A stretch of 64,000 nt of DNA, taken from contig NC_135133.1 of the NCBI RefSeq assembly GCF_050908995.1, forward strand, positions 7,606,001 to 7,670,000, written 5' to 3'. The translations under genes and the position numbers were made by a program. The DNA comes from Andrena cerasifolii (lineage: Eukaryota; Arthropoda; Insecta; Hymenoptera; Andrenidae). The first letter of the stretch is position 1. Every line of letters begins with the position of its first letter. Of the stretch, positions 49,149 through 62,416 are shown piece by piece. The notes below the pieces were generated by a model. The model saw only the letters and a list, made by a program, of their open reading frames with translations, had not been told where the DNA came from and did not search any database.

Positions 49149-52100
49149 TTAGTTGTCGCCGCCCTCCTGTTGTTCGTCCGGCTCACCCTGTGTGTCACTG
49201 GTCCAAAGGGTGAGGTTGTCGCGCAGAAGCTGCATAATGAGCGTGGAATCTTTGTAACTGTCCTCATTAAGTGTGTCCAACTCCGCGATCGCGTCGTCGA
49301 ACGCCTGAAATATTTATCAAAGAATGTGTATCGTGTTCCTGTCAACAATAAAAAGGCCAATCATTAAAACGTCGATAATTTACAAAGCTATTCGTGCTGT
49401 CTCTTTAACGCGAATTAATATCGTGCGAAAGTAGCTAGAAGTCTGTATTAGAAATAGTGGAAGATTACGCATGTCTATGCGTGCGAGTGTTAATCTGAAA
49501 ATGCGAGCGACGGCGAATGGTTATTGACACAGTGGAGACATTATTGAGAATCATAGCACAACCAGTACTGTGACTTAATCTTCTTTTTCGTCGCTAGGTT
49601 AGTAATCACTCAAAAAGGTTGCATTTACTGTACAAACTACAGGACACACTGGCATTACGATTAGAAATTACTACGTCTATCTATGCCTATCGATGAATTT
49701 CCACGCGAAAGATAGACCAAGCAGCGAGAATCTTCGTGCTAATCCCTAACCTGCTTGGCCAAGTGGCAGGCCCTAGCCGGAGAATTAATAATTTCGTAAT
49801 AAAAAACGGAGAAGTTTAGAGCGAGACCGAGCCTGATGGGATGCGTAGGCTGCATTTTCGATTTTGCTATGTCGAATGCCTCTTGGTACGCCTTCTGCGA
49901 ATCCTCCACTACCGCTGCAATCCAAACCGATAAATCCAAATTAAAACTTCTACAGATGTACATCCAGTATGCAATATCTCCTCCATCGATTAACAAAGGG
50001 ATAAAGGAAGGAGAGAACGCGACGATACACGTCCTGCGCTACCTGCCAGTAGTACAGACACCGACACCGGCCGGTCAGACAGAAAAGCATGCCTCTCCTA
50101 TTGCCTACGCGCCCTATATATATATATTATTTTTGCCTCCACTGCACCACCACCATCCTTGCGCATCCTCTCACGATCGCTCTGGTAAATTATCGACGTC
50201 AACCTCGCTTTTGTAAATTATACCTGTTTGGCCAGCTGGCAGGCCTTCTCTGGTGAGTTGAGGATCTCGTAATAGAAAACGGAGAAGTTGAGGGCGAGAC
50301 CTAGCCTGATCGGATGGGTAGGCTGCATCTTTGACTTGCTGATTTCAAACGCATCCTGGTATGCGTTCTGGCTGTCGTCTACCACGGCTGGATATATATA
50401 TGTATATTCATGTATATATTACGCGTGAAATTATTAGCCAGGCTTTCGGAATTCCATTATCTGCGTGTCTCGCACGATACATCAAACTAACTAATTAATT
50501 CTTTGATTAAGCCGTTCGAAAATAAGTGAAACGAGCCGAACGTCTCCGCGCAATTGTACGGACGAATCGATGGCAAAAGGGACCCGATTTTCTTATAGCG
50601 CGTAAGAACAGCGTAGAAATGCATTCATTCGAATGTCACCGAAGGCATTCGCGTCGCAACGGGCGTCACGGAATTTCTCAAATCCATCTAAATCTAACAA
50701 TGTGTGCCAGCGTACACTAAGACGGAACATCTGCCGCTGCAGCTGTGCTTCCTCTTTCATACAGTATACGCAAGTATGGCCGTGTATTTATTGGTGCACC
50801 TTTCGGTTCAAAGAAAGAGGCGCATCGGCCTCGTAGAAGTATTTCCAGCTACAGGTAAACGTGTGTATCTCTCTCCAGGTATGTACACAGCGACGCGTGT
50901 ACCGCGCTTTAAAACGTATCGATGATATAATCAACTCCAGCAGGAATAAAACGAGACGGTAGGAACGATAGAATAAAAGAACCGATTAGCCGAAATTGGG
51001 GAGTTAGTAATGTGCGGAGGTATAGGAACGTACCGTTTCTGGTTTCTCCGGTGGCGACTTCTGCGAGATACCTGTAGTAGTCGCCCTTCATCTTGAGGTA
51101 GAATACTTTACTCTCGGCATTGCTAGCCTTGGGGATCAGGTACTTGTCGAGGAGTCCCTACAACATCAACGATAAAACTATTTAGTCTAATTTCGCTTTC
51201 CAGAACAGAGCGGTTTGGCGTTCGAGACCAAGTTTATCTGCGATGCAAGAGAACGTATGCAACTGTTTTTCATCGAAATCGTTCGCTATCTACGAGCAAC
51301 CGTTCGACAAATAATACACAACTGTGCAAATAGGAATGACGTGAATTCAATTAGCGTTCTTTGGGAAAGATCTGTTCGCCGCGGAATCTAACGCCCGACT
51401 ATATCCGGTAGCGAAGGCACAACCCGACGACTCTACTCGATCGGGCGTGTCGCTTCCTCTTCCGTTTCCCTCTATATTTCCGGATATTTGTAACATCGGT
51501 CAAGCTACGCTGTGCTACCAACAGCACAGGCTTGTTATTTCACGATCGTCGCAATCGAAGCAATTCCGAATTCCAAATGGTCGCAGGTCTTCGTTACCCT
51601 CGCTGGACGACGAAGAGGACTCGTAAGACGAGCCAGTCGAGAGATGTCGTAATTGACCCGCCTGAAATTCAAACCGGCGGGCGATCTTCACCTTCTTCAG
51701 CTTCTAGCTCTTCCTCAGAATATACACGGATGGAACAAAGATCGGGCGCGTTATAGTAAGACGATCCGACCACCGAGAGCCCAGGTATTCCTTTGCATGC
51801 GAGTTCTAAAGAGTAGAGGGTGCGTTCTCCGGTCTTCGTTCCGATTTCGTCGCCCCTGGTCCTCGCACTTCGGCCAACACAAGCTTCGCGAGATCCAATT
51901 CATCCAAACCCAGAAGGCCCAGTTTCTTATCCGATTGTCCGTAGTGATAACAATAACGAAGGGCGCCCGGGTATTTCCCCTATCTAGTCGTAATCAACTC
52001 TTTGGACTTTAGAGCCTCGAGGGAGAATAAAGTGGCAGGGGGAAGGAAGGAGAAATGAAGGCAGACAGGCGCATAGACGGAGCAGTTCTTACCAATACGT

Positions 52101-52392
52101 CGTAACAGATCTCGCGCAGTTCTTTCTCGACCTTTTCCCGGTATTCCTTGGCCATCTGCTGTTTGCGCTCGGAACCTTCGGTCTTTTGCTCGATGGAGGA
52201 AATTACTCGCCACGAGCTACGCCTCGCACCGACGACATTCTTGTACGCTACCGACAGCAGGTTCCTCTCTTCGTTCGACAACTCCACTCCCGTCTCGGTG
52301 ACCGCCTTCATGGTAGCTGCCATGTCGTCGTACCTCTCCGCCTGCTCGGCGAGCTTCGCGCGCTGAACTAATTCCTCCTTGTCCAGGGACAT
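49149..52392 (-). CDS. 14-3-3zeta: 14-3-3 zeta (leonardo orthologue)
   Basis: Dimeric cytosolic adaptor that binds phosphoserine/threonine motifs in signalling partners such as Raf; in flies it acts in Ras/MAPK signalling, cell cycle and learning. Exons (minus): 52093-52392 (MSLDKEELVQRAKLAEQAER, ends CYDVL), 51034-51157 (GLLDKYLIPKASN...), one of two 164-nt exons, and 49149-49304 (AFDDAIAELDTLNEDSYKDS..., ends QEGGDN). Total 247 aa, typical. Signature 1 RNLLSVAYKNV is at 43-53; the phosphate pocket has Lys51, Arg58, Arg129 and Tyr130 (human zeta K49, R56, R127, Y128); signature 2 YKDSTLIMQLLRDNLTLW is near the end. All introns are GT-AG with closing phases. The ATG lies 8 nt inside its exon after a TTTCCAG acceptor (52401-52402), so a non-coding first exon lies upstream. 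Confidence 0.97.
49751..49914 (-). CDS. 14-3-3zeta: 14-3-3 zeta mutually exclusive exon, downstream copy
   Basis: 164 nt: VVEDSQKAYQEAFDIAKSKM..., ending SPARACHLAKQ. Acceptor ATTGCAG, donor CAG/GTTAGG. Same length and phases (split Ala codon, phase-0 end) as 50224-50387. It covers the QPTHPIRLGLALNFSVFYYE helices of the phosphopeptide groove. Differences from the sibling fall at the ends (EDSQK versus DDSQN, IINSPARACH versus ILNSPEKACQ). Using both would break the frame. Confidence 0.92.
50224..50387 (-). CDS. 14-3-3zeta: 14-3-3 zeta mutually exclusive exon, upstream copy
   Basis: 164 nt: VVDDSQNAYQDAFEISKSKM..., ending SPEKACQLAKQ. Acceptor ATATCCAG, donor CAG/GTATAA. It is the sibling of 49751-49914. 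Drosophila 14-3-3 zeta is known to have alternative exons at this same place, which supports a conserved arrangement. Confidence 0.93.
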
Positions 52393-54053
52393 TGTGTTGG
52401 CTGGAAATACAAAGACACCAGTGGGCAATTAGTTGACCGGTCGCGCTTTCGAAACTGTCGCCAATCGCAAGTGCTGGGGCGCAACCCACCCTACACCCCC
52501 GCGAGAGAGACCAGGCAACGCGCGTATCAGGTGGAAAGTAGCGGGTGCGTAAGGGGAGCAGCAGGATAGCTAGGCGCGCAGCTTCAATGTCGCCAAGTAT
52601 CTTTTGTCGCTCGCGTCCGGCAGTCCCGTGCGCACGAGTCGCGCGCGAGAATAGATTTCACCGACGCGTTTAGAACAGAATGACGTATCCCATCGGTCGT
52701 ATTCAACGTATCTGGCCTCCTTGCGATACCTTCGATACACCAACAGTTCGAAACAGAAACCTTATCTCGAGTTACGAGTGCGACTGGCCCTTTTCCTCAA
52801 AAGGCCGAAACGCGTAAAAGGGGTGATCCTGGCAACAGCGTCTACCTGGGAGGAAAGCTGCCGAGCTTCATCCCGCGACCTTGGACGTAGCCGTGGAACA
52901 TTTGAAAAAGGGATTATTCCCCAACCTTTTGAATTCCCAACACTCCGACCTAAGCCAGAACCCACCCCCGCCGCGCGGTCCGCGACGATTTCGCTCTTCC
53001 TAAAGTGCAAATTTTGCCACGGATGCTGGCTCGCCAAACAAACGTCATCCACCATCTGTCGAGATCAGCCCCACCGATCCTCAACGTTCTGTGTCTAAAG
53101 AAATTCGCTAGTACCCAACGCGACCATATCTCTACCCAACCGCACCGAATTCAAACGTACGAGTGAAACTGAAAACCAGGAATGCCATTTAAACGCGAGG
53201 AAACGAATATGCGAGCAGAGTCACGTTTCGGTTCAATTACCGAGGGCAGAGCGCCACCTTGCCTCATAACTATCCACCTGATGCGATAATAGCAAGGCAC
53301 GGCCAGGCAAGACGGGGTGGGGCGAAACGAACATCCCCCGCATTTTTATCGCAGCTCGATCCACCCAGAATCGATCGCTTTACTTTTCTTCGCGCTCCTC
53401 CCATTGGAATTTCGGTAAAAAGCGACGGGGCGTCTTCCGCGAATATCGGTTATGGCAGAGACCCAATAAAATGCCGCTAGCAGAACTAGCGCCTTCCGAT
53501 CGCGATGCCAGGTTGTCGAACCCAGCCGACTACTGTTTCTAGACGCGCCTGCACGGGCGGGACGACGCCGCTGATAGATCACTTTTTTTACTCGCAGAAA
53601 TTTGACTGTCTCGGATCGTGATCGGCCTGATCGGGAAAGAGATTCCAAGATCGACAAGAATACGCGCATGGACGGGGACGAGAGTGAACGCAACGATCTC
53701 TAGCGTGGGTACGATCGCGCGACAACGGACGATGAGTCACTCCATCGGACTGCATTACGCCGGTGAAATGTAGGCAACGTCTAAGCATCTTGACCACTGC
53801 GTGTACCGCTTTATTTGGTGCTCACTCTCTCTCTTCCCCGAGACTTACTTTTACTTGGACCTGGACGGAGTAGGCGAAAACGAGTGCGCGGTAGCAGGAC
53901 AAAATCGTTGGTCTGAAACGACGGGGGGGGGACTCGCTGGATAGACTGAACGAAAGCGGCCGATTCTCTCGCGATGAGTCACAAACCTCTGGACGCGTGG
54001 AGCGCCTCGCAAGGGAAATACGCGCGCGGCTGCGGCCACCACTCGAGTCATGC

Positions 54054-54085
54054 CGAGTCCAGTCGAGTCGAGTCGAGTCGAGTCG
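54054..54085. repeat. GAGTC pentanucleotide minisatellite
   Basis: About six tandem units of GAGTC (one as CAGTC). Simple tandem repeat upstream of 14-3-3 zeta. Confidence 0.9.
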
Positions 54086-57027
54086 TCTTTCTTGCTCAAC
54101 CAAATAATTACGCTCAAGGATGAAACGTATCTAAGATAATTGCACCGGAAGCGCGATGCTGTCACCTTACACGGCGTGTACACGGACGCGTAACGTTTCA
54201 TTCAACTCTCCAGGCCGTGCTCTTTTTTTCCATCTGCTCGCGATTCCCTCGGTTCGGATGGTACGCGCAAGCTCGACTCGACGTCTGACTCGGACGCGAG
54301 ATCCTCATTGGCCGCCGTCGATAACTTACTCGTTAATTTTTCGTAACAGGTAATACCTCTATCTACCGCTCGCACGCTATCGCAGTTATCGAATCAACGT
54401 ACGTTTAACGCGGTAGGTTTCTAAAATTATCTTCAGCGCACGACCACAAGGGGGTTGCTGCGTCGTTACATCGTTCTACGTAACGCAACAACGACAAAGT
54501 TTTTAATAGTTAATTAGATAAAGTGGGGCGTGATCAAGATAATGGTTTTACGTGACGCGTTACCGAGCATTCCTTCGGATTTCAATGTCCGGATAGAGCT
54601 GACGCGCGGATTCGCGAGTGAACGCGTTCGAAGTTTTCTTTTGAGAACTGCCACGCTACCGAAAGAGTGCGTTACGTGTGGTTACTGCGCCACCTAAGCG
54701 AACAACTAGGTACTGTTTTACGTATTTCGCGAATTTAAATTCGACTGCAGATAGCAGTGGTGGCGAAGGAAATCGAAACGACGCCGACCGTTATCGTTGT
54801 GGCACACGTAACGCCCGTCTGTTCCACGAGGACAAGCATAAAAAATGGTGTCTGCAAGCTGGCAGAATTACAGAGGCGCATGTACCAAAGTCCGACCAAG
54901 TCTCTCGACTGGTTCCGAGACGAGAAAAAAGCCGGGATCGCGTTACATTTATACGCTTCCGGTCGATGACATTCACCGCTCTCGAGACACGCGCGTAAGC
55001 GTAAGCGTACGCGCACGCGACAGCTGGATAGGATGAGCGCATACCAGAGAGAAAACTATTTCAAGAATATTTCTTGGGTCGAGTATCCCACCGTAACGCG
55101 TGCCGCTTCTAGGCGGGACGCGTCTGAATGCGAAAGAACTAAAAATTAATCTCGCATCAAGGGCAAATCTTTATCCAGGGCGAAACAGAATCGATCGCGA
55201 GTGGTGGATAGGAATCGCGCGAGTTACGCCGGCCGCTCCAGGTTGAATGGACGTTGGATAGAATACCAAGGGATCGTGGCCTAGTTCGACCGAAGAAACG
55301 CGATTGAAATTATCAGGTAGCGATGGCATAGGCGCCGGTACTGAATTCGAATCGCGCGACGACAACGACGACTACGACACACCACGTTTGCTCGATCCGA
55401 TTGCGCAGCTCTCCGTTAGGACTCTCACGCGTCCAGCTATTGTTGCGAAACCATTTGAAGCGCACTGTACGCGACAATATGGCAGATGGAAGGTCAAGCA
55501 GTTAGAGATTCCTATGCACGAAGAAACCCGGACAGAAATATTAAACCGGTAGGTGTATTCGACGTCCTATATTTAATCGCGCGCAATCACCTGGCTTTGG
55601 GTTAGCAGAGGCTCGGTGACAGTGTTGCCGGATCTACGAGAGAAGCGATGAGAAACCCCACGTTGCCAGTGAAATATTTCCGGCGCAGAGACTTTCCGAG
55701 CGGATCGCGAATGGAACGTGACGAAAGAAGTCGAGAGAGCCAGCCGATTTGCTTTCCACGTACACTCTACCCACACCTCCTTCCACCGTACACGCGACAA
55801 CCTCGTATCTTTCTGTTTCTCTCTAAACAAAAAAAAAACAAAAACATGAAAAGCTACTTCTTGGATTTTCGAAAACTAGTCGATCCTCTACGCCGCTCCT
55901 AATTCCTGTTACCGCTTGCGCCAAATCTCCGACCGTAGACTTTATAATACGGACGTCCGTGATTCAACGTTTTCTTAGGAATCTCAAGTAGGATCGCCTG
56001 CCAAGTTCACCGACAGGCAATTCGTTCCCGCCCCAAGAACGTAATATTTCACTCGAGTAGTTCGTCGATCGTAACGATCGAGGACCAAGACATCGAATGG
56101 AGGCCCTCTCACGCCGATAAAAATACGGATTTTATCGAACCACTTCCGTTTATCTAGATCAGTATATTGCGCGATACGGTTTGCGCCTGTCGATAAACCT
56201 TGGCCGCGCTTCAAAGCGACGCATTCGCATAATCTCTAACGGCTACTTTACGCGTTTCGTCGGGCGATCGCGACAACTTATTGTCTCGCCGAGTGGCACG
56301 GAAAGCAGAGGCTACAGTAATATAAAATTTTGACGAACGCGTAGGAATGAATGGGCGAGCGACGGCGATAATTTTCGTCTAAGCGCGCACGCATTTATAC
56401 CTCTCGTCGTACGCGAGAAGGAAGAAGGCAAATGCCTTTAATTTATACGCGCAAAGTGGAAGCTTCCGTGGGAGGTGTGGAGAGCACCAGGCTCTCGCTG
56501 TAACGTCGAAGGTCGCGCGAGCAAGAAAAAAACGAAGTCGTATACGTAGTTTATCGCTTGTACGGCGTACGTACGTAATGGTTTGAGGTTATGGTCGACG
56601 AAGTTGTAACCGTTGCGACTGAAGAGGGAGCCAAACGAAGCGCCACGGCGCTACTTTACGAAGCGAGAGCGAAATTCCTCGATCACGCACTCTCTCTTGG
56701 TCGACACAGCCCCGTTGTTCTCGAGCGATTCGCAGTGCGCGATATGCACGCCGAGGAACCGACCAACGAGGACAAAGAAACCGACACGCCAAATCGCTAG
56801 CTAGGCTTCCGGCGAAACGCGATCGGCGTCATTGCGGAGATCGACCGTACCGTACCCGTTCCGCTTCTTCTGCGTCGCAGCGCAGTGCCGCAGAGATCGA
56901 TAGCTCTCTCTTTCGACTTTGAATTCACAGAGACACGACGGGAAGCAAGCACGTTTCTAGCACATTCTCGAAAAGTCTGGCTCGGATATATAGGGTGAAG
57001 AAAGCGATCGTTCGCGTAGCGAGTGCG

Positions 57028-57056
57028 ACGGAACGGAACGGAACGGAACAGAACGG
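57028..57056. repeat. GGAAC pentanucleotide minisatellite
   Basis: Five to six tandem CGGAA-phase units, one with G to A, next to a purine-rich tract. Confidence 0.9.
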
Positions 57057-60000
57057 AGGGTCCCCGGTCAGGGTCTCTACCTAATGCAGGAACGGTGCAA
57101 AAAGGAGCACGAATAAATAAAGAGAAAAGCGCAGGGAAGATGGATTAAACGGTAGACAAAGGCAGACAGAGAAAAGAAGAGAAGAGTGGAGAAGAAAAAA
57201 AAGAGAAAAAAGAAGAGAAGAGAAGTAAAGTAGTAACGTGGCAATCTTACCTATAGTTAAAGTCTTTTGTACAATAAATACTTAAATAAATACAGGATCA
57301 GCGTGTTCCGTAGTCTCACGCGGAAACAGGAGGGGGCCGAAAAATTGACTAGACTCTCGGTGCTGCTAGTTCCTTTTGTCCGGGGGGGTAAAGAGCGAGA
57401 GCGTATTACGCGGAGAAACTACGCCGGGTCTTTTTCCTCAGTCACACTCGGTTACGATATCACACATCCCTCAGTGACCACTCCCGCACAACGACTGAGC
57501 CGGCAACGCTGTTCGTCGTGGGGACTCGGTGCGCCTCGTGCCGGGAGTCGGCGCCGCTCGACTGTTCCCGGCTGGGGTCGCTTCCGCTCGGGTCGCCTCG
57601 TGCCCGAGCCGAAGTATTGATCGGCTCACCCAGCATGGCCGGCTCGACGTGCGGTTGGGTGGGGCAGCAGCGCACGGCTGCCCCGGGATCCCAGACATGG
57701 GACGCTACGCTACGCGCCGTTCAGCGCCGCGCCGCCGTACTGCGCTGGGTTGCGCAGCGCTGCGCTCAAATACAAGATATATGTTATCACCATATGGCTT
57801 ACAGCAGTCCACGTCACCCCCCCTTCCTTCCTTCCTTTCTTTTTTTTTCCCCTGTACTCTTCACTCGTTAGTTTCTTTCCACTTGATATTAAACTTCGAC
57901 GAGCCCGCAACAGAGGCATAAAATTTATCTTGGAAGCCACAGAAGTCAGGCACGTGTCTCCCTATCGACCAAATCTTGAATAGAACTACTCGCTCACAGC
58001 CCGAAAAAGCACGCTCGTGATGTCTGAATGCCTTAAACGTGACATTCCGCCGAACAGTTCCGAATGATTTGTCATAGCCGCGTTCGACGAAACGTCTCCT
58101 AATTGCCGTCGTTTGCTGAAATTAACGGTAACCGTAGATAACACGCCTTGAAATCCGTGGACGCTATCGTGCAGCGTGCTTCGTATCGCAAAGATTTCTC
58201 GCGAGACGCCCGACTATCCGCATTTTTGCGGCCGCTGATCCCAAGGAGAAACGTGCCGCGACTTATTCTCTCTGAACTGGTCGGATTCGTGAGTCAGAGA
58301 AATTCGACTGATCAGAAGAACCGGCAGTCTCGCGGTTTCACAAAGGTTTCTTACGTCTGGAAGCTTGCGAGCCTTTGCTACCTGCTGTCTTCGGTTCAAA
58401 CGAATGTACTGCCGGTGCCGGGCTGCTTAAAGGGACAGCGGATTGTATTTGGCATTGATAAAAGGTGCGCGCGAACAATGAACGCCAATCGAACGCGCAA
58501 AATCGAATCGTCAACGTGACGCGCGAGCACGTGTTACGACACGTGATATCCGGCTCGTGCCGGCGGATCAATTTGGAAATAAATGGCGTGTCCGGACGTC
58601 GACCGACTCGATACACAACTATATAACTTTCTCGATCGATTCCCGGTCCGTGTCTAGGGGAAAGCCGCTGTCACCGCGGAGCAGTAGTGCGCTTCTACCA
58701 CTCCCCGTTCAAAGGTTAAAGAAATCAACCCCCCCGATCGCAGCGAAAACATCAATCCGGCTGAAAGTTGAGGGAAAATTAGAACCGTTCTCTTGCGTAG
58801 TGGAGCATCCGTAGCAACGGCCGCGAACAACCGCCAAGAATCTAATCCCAGGCCGCGCAAATGAGAAACTAACCGCGTTACCGAACAACCAGATAATAAC
58901 TCTGCGGCCTACACTCGATGTTTGTTCGTTGCGTGGCTTTTATGGATCCGGTGATTTGTCAGTTTCCACGTACCCAGGCGTGCGTCACGAGGTGAAATAT
59001 TCATCTTGCCGTTGTCCAATAGACCGGCGATCAATTTCAACGGGGAAGGAACAAGGGGCGGGGGGTGGCCGCTGTCGCGGCTACATCGACGCAAGAAGGA
59101 AAAGGTTGAAACGGAAGTTGCTAATCGCGGAGAGGTCCGATAACGCGTCGAAGAACGAGAAACGAAAAGATAGAAAAGGAGGTAATTACGCAGGGTGCGA
59201 TAGCGGAATCGAGAAGACGAGCGCAGAAATAGGGGTTAGCTGGTGAGGCTGAAATGAAATATTGATCTGCGGAGGCGCGCGCAACCCCTGCAGCCGACCC
59301 GAACCGAACCGACCCGCCCTTCCTTCTTCCTTGCCCATCGTTTACACCTAACTCCCAACCCACCCCTCCTTTTCCCATCATTTTCCTTTCCTTTCCATTC
59401 CATTCTTTCACTGCCCTTTCCTTGCCACCTCTTCTCACCCCTTCGCGGAAATCATTGCCGAAACGCTTTGCACCTCCTCCAGCAATCCTTTTTATCCCTC
59501 CCCTGTTGTCATCGAATCTGAAGTTTCACCCCGAATCACGCGCTTTTCTCCATCGCCCGGCCCCCCCTTGATCGTTTCTGCGAGCTCGCTACAGTGCCAA
59601 CAAGCTATTCGTCGAATTCAATTAAGAAACGATGAAAGCCATTTCAGCGAAATTACTTTAACCTCTTTCCGTTCACCCCTTCCCGACGGCTTTCGCCGTT
59701 AGGAGCACTGTGCAACGAGATACCGAACTTTGTCCGAGTGTTCAGCTCACCGTGGGAATTTCATACGAGGCTATCGTAAATCGATATAAAACACTGTAGC
59801 CCAGCGACCTTGTAGAGGTGTCCGTTCGTCAAAGAGATACACTCAGCTGGACTATTCTTTCGATTTAACAACACACCCCTTCGGCGGTCTCGCCTAATAT
59901 TTTCACGTTTCAGAGTTGCGATTACAGTGATCGATTTCCAGGGGAAGTACGTTCTCCCCGCGCCAGGGGCAAGCATTAGAACACGGGAACACAGGCTACA

Positions 60001-62416
60001 CAGCAACGGGGTGCGCCGTGATTTCGTCCCACCCGTTTCATTCCGTGCGCAGCTTTTGAATTTCTGCTACTATAATATATTTACCGCCCTCCGTAGATGG
60101 CTACATTGGCACCGACTACCGCCAACTGTGCGAATATTAAGCAACCATACGCGCAACAACACTTTCGCCTCAAAATTTGTCCGACTATTGCCACCTGGTT
60201 AATAGCAATTATTCTTAACGAGTCGAAACACAGATGCGTGCATATTCCGCGACCGTCGAACGCAGGGCATGGGAAATTTCCTTTGCAACCCCGCGGAAAA
60301 TTCTACCGCTCGCTGGGCGATCCGAAAAGTTATCTCTCGATAGGTGACGCGCAAGAGGAATTTCGATGAGAAAATTCATCTTGTTGGGGATAGCCCTGCG
60401 AAAAAGGGTCCTAGGCGCTCGGGAGCCGCTCGCCGAAGTAGAGGGTTAGCGTCGCGTCGCGTCACGCCGCGTAGCGTGGTCGCGACGACCAGCGTCGCGC
60501 CACGCCGCGTAATGGAAATCGATAAAGTCGGTTTTACGAAGCAATTTCCGTACTCGCAATACGTTATCTCCTCGGACGCTTTGCTGGCAACCGAGTCAGC
60601 CGTAAAAGGAGGCTGGAGAGGTGCTATTATTATTAGAGAGTCAGATTTCTGGGGGAATCGAAGAAACGTCCAGCCGGCTGTGGAGGAGAGAGGCGTTCAA
60701 TCGTTCGGTTGCCGATGACACACAGGCTCGAGGCTGACACGCTCGCGTCCCATTTTCCACGCGCAATTTATGCCAGTGCGATCCACCGACCGTTGTAATT
60801 TTCGAGGAGGGTGACCGTCGCTCGTCGCTCGCCGTCCGTCCGGCAACCTTTAACGCTCCACTCGGAAACGAGCACGTACGCTAGGTTAGTAACGCGTAGA
60901 TCAATATTAGCTCGCGGTACGCGCGTGACAGCCCGCTCCGCTCTGGGTTAGGTCTGGGCCGCGTACGCGACAGCTTATTTTCATTTTCTAGTCCGCGAGT
61001 AGGTTGCGAGCTATAAAAGGCAACCACCCACGTCAATGCGACGCGTGTCTGCAACCGTGCCGGTCGATCGTTCTCCCACCGAACGATTCCAACATCCGAA
61101 AATGCCAATCGATCGCCTCCAATGTCAGTCCCCGAGATGCGCCTACGTACGTACCGCTGACAGAGAAAAGATTGCGAGAAGTCGGTCCAGCAATTTCCCT
61201 CGGGCTGAACGAATATCCCCGGTAGAGGATCGATAAATGACCCGAAAGAATATGTTTCGTCGAGTGCCGGTGGCGACCGATAAGGCGAACTCGTTCGATC
61301 GCCTGTCGACCGTGAACGGGCCCCTCTCGTTTCGCCCCAACAATCAACTTGAATGCGCCTTTTCGAGAACCCGCCCCGCCGAATGCGCGGCCAAATGAAT
61401 AGGATTAAAATCGAAATATAAAGAGCGCGTAGGTGAGCCAGCGACGAGGAAGCGCAGCTGTTACGACACTGACCTTCCTTCCCTTCCCTACTCTCGCACA
61501 CCAGGCTCACCTAAAGTTCACCTAAATAGCAGTGTCCGCGGCATGCCCGGAGCTTAGTATTTCAGCATTTCAGCGTTGCCTATGGAGCGGAATGCAGTTC
61601 GCGAAAAGCTGAAACCTCGGCGCGTAGTCAAGGAGACAGGGGAAAATAGTGGCGCGCGGATAAGCTACGTAGGAAACGTCCTCGGCGACGCGACTCGTCG
61701 ATTCACCCGCCGGGACCAATCCTCGAGCCAGGACCGTCCGGCGACGTCTCGCGTACCGAATTATCGATCGACGGAAGTTGGATGCCTGTGTGCATATCGA
61801 CGGCCTTGTCTCCGCGTGGACAGGCATCCCTGTCCGTGTAACAAAGGATCGCGAAGTATGTGAAACGCGTAAGGTCCGACGCTAGATTAAATATCGACAA
61901 GTAGGTACGCGCGGCAACGCGCTCTCGCGGCCATCGCCCGAACTGCCTAAACTCTAACAGGTTAGCAGGTTTTTCAGTTTCTCAGCTCCCCCGCTCGGAC
62001 AGCTAGCAGCGATCTTTCAGCTAACGACAAAGGGACGAAACGGAACGGGAGCAGAGTTCTCGGTAGAACTGTAACGATCGAGGGAGCATCCACGAATTGT
62101 AGGCAGAAGCGGAGGGTTTATGAAAGCGGGCGAGCCACAGGTGGCTGTGTAGAGGTGTCGCGTGGGTGTGCCTGCCTCGGCCCTTGTCCCCAACAAGGGT
62201 TTTCTCCCTCTAAAGAGGCCACTTCCGATAAACCAGTCCGGGAGGAAGACTTCCTTTGTTACTCCTATGTGCCACCAGCCGCGCAAATGTGCGCTCCTAT
62301 TTCTCCCCGCGAATACATTAGCCACGTGCCATTTTCGCCGTTTAACTACGTTAGGGCGGAGATACGTTGCGGCTGGGAGAGGCTGCATTGTCCCTCCAGG
62401 CCAGCAAAAGAATATA

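Larger units (their letters stand above)
52393..62416. other. 14-3-3 zeta 5' region and CpG-rich intergenic DNA
   Basis: No coding exon recognised. An acceptor sits at 52401-52402. Candidate minus-strand donors for non-coding first exons occur near 53848 (AAAA/GTAAGTCTCG) and after 57251 (CTATAG/GTAAGA). The CpG-dense block about 57480-57770 is a plausible promoter. Simple repeats: GAGTC units 54054-54085, GGAAC units 57028-57056, purine tract about 57150-57235, pyrimidine tract about 59320-59440, and a GCGTC-rich stretch 60449-60512. Overlapping short frames lack domains. Confidence 0.35.
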
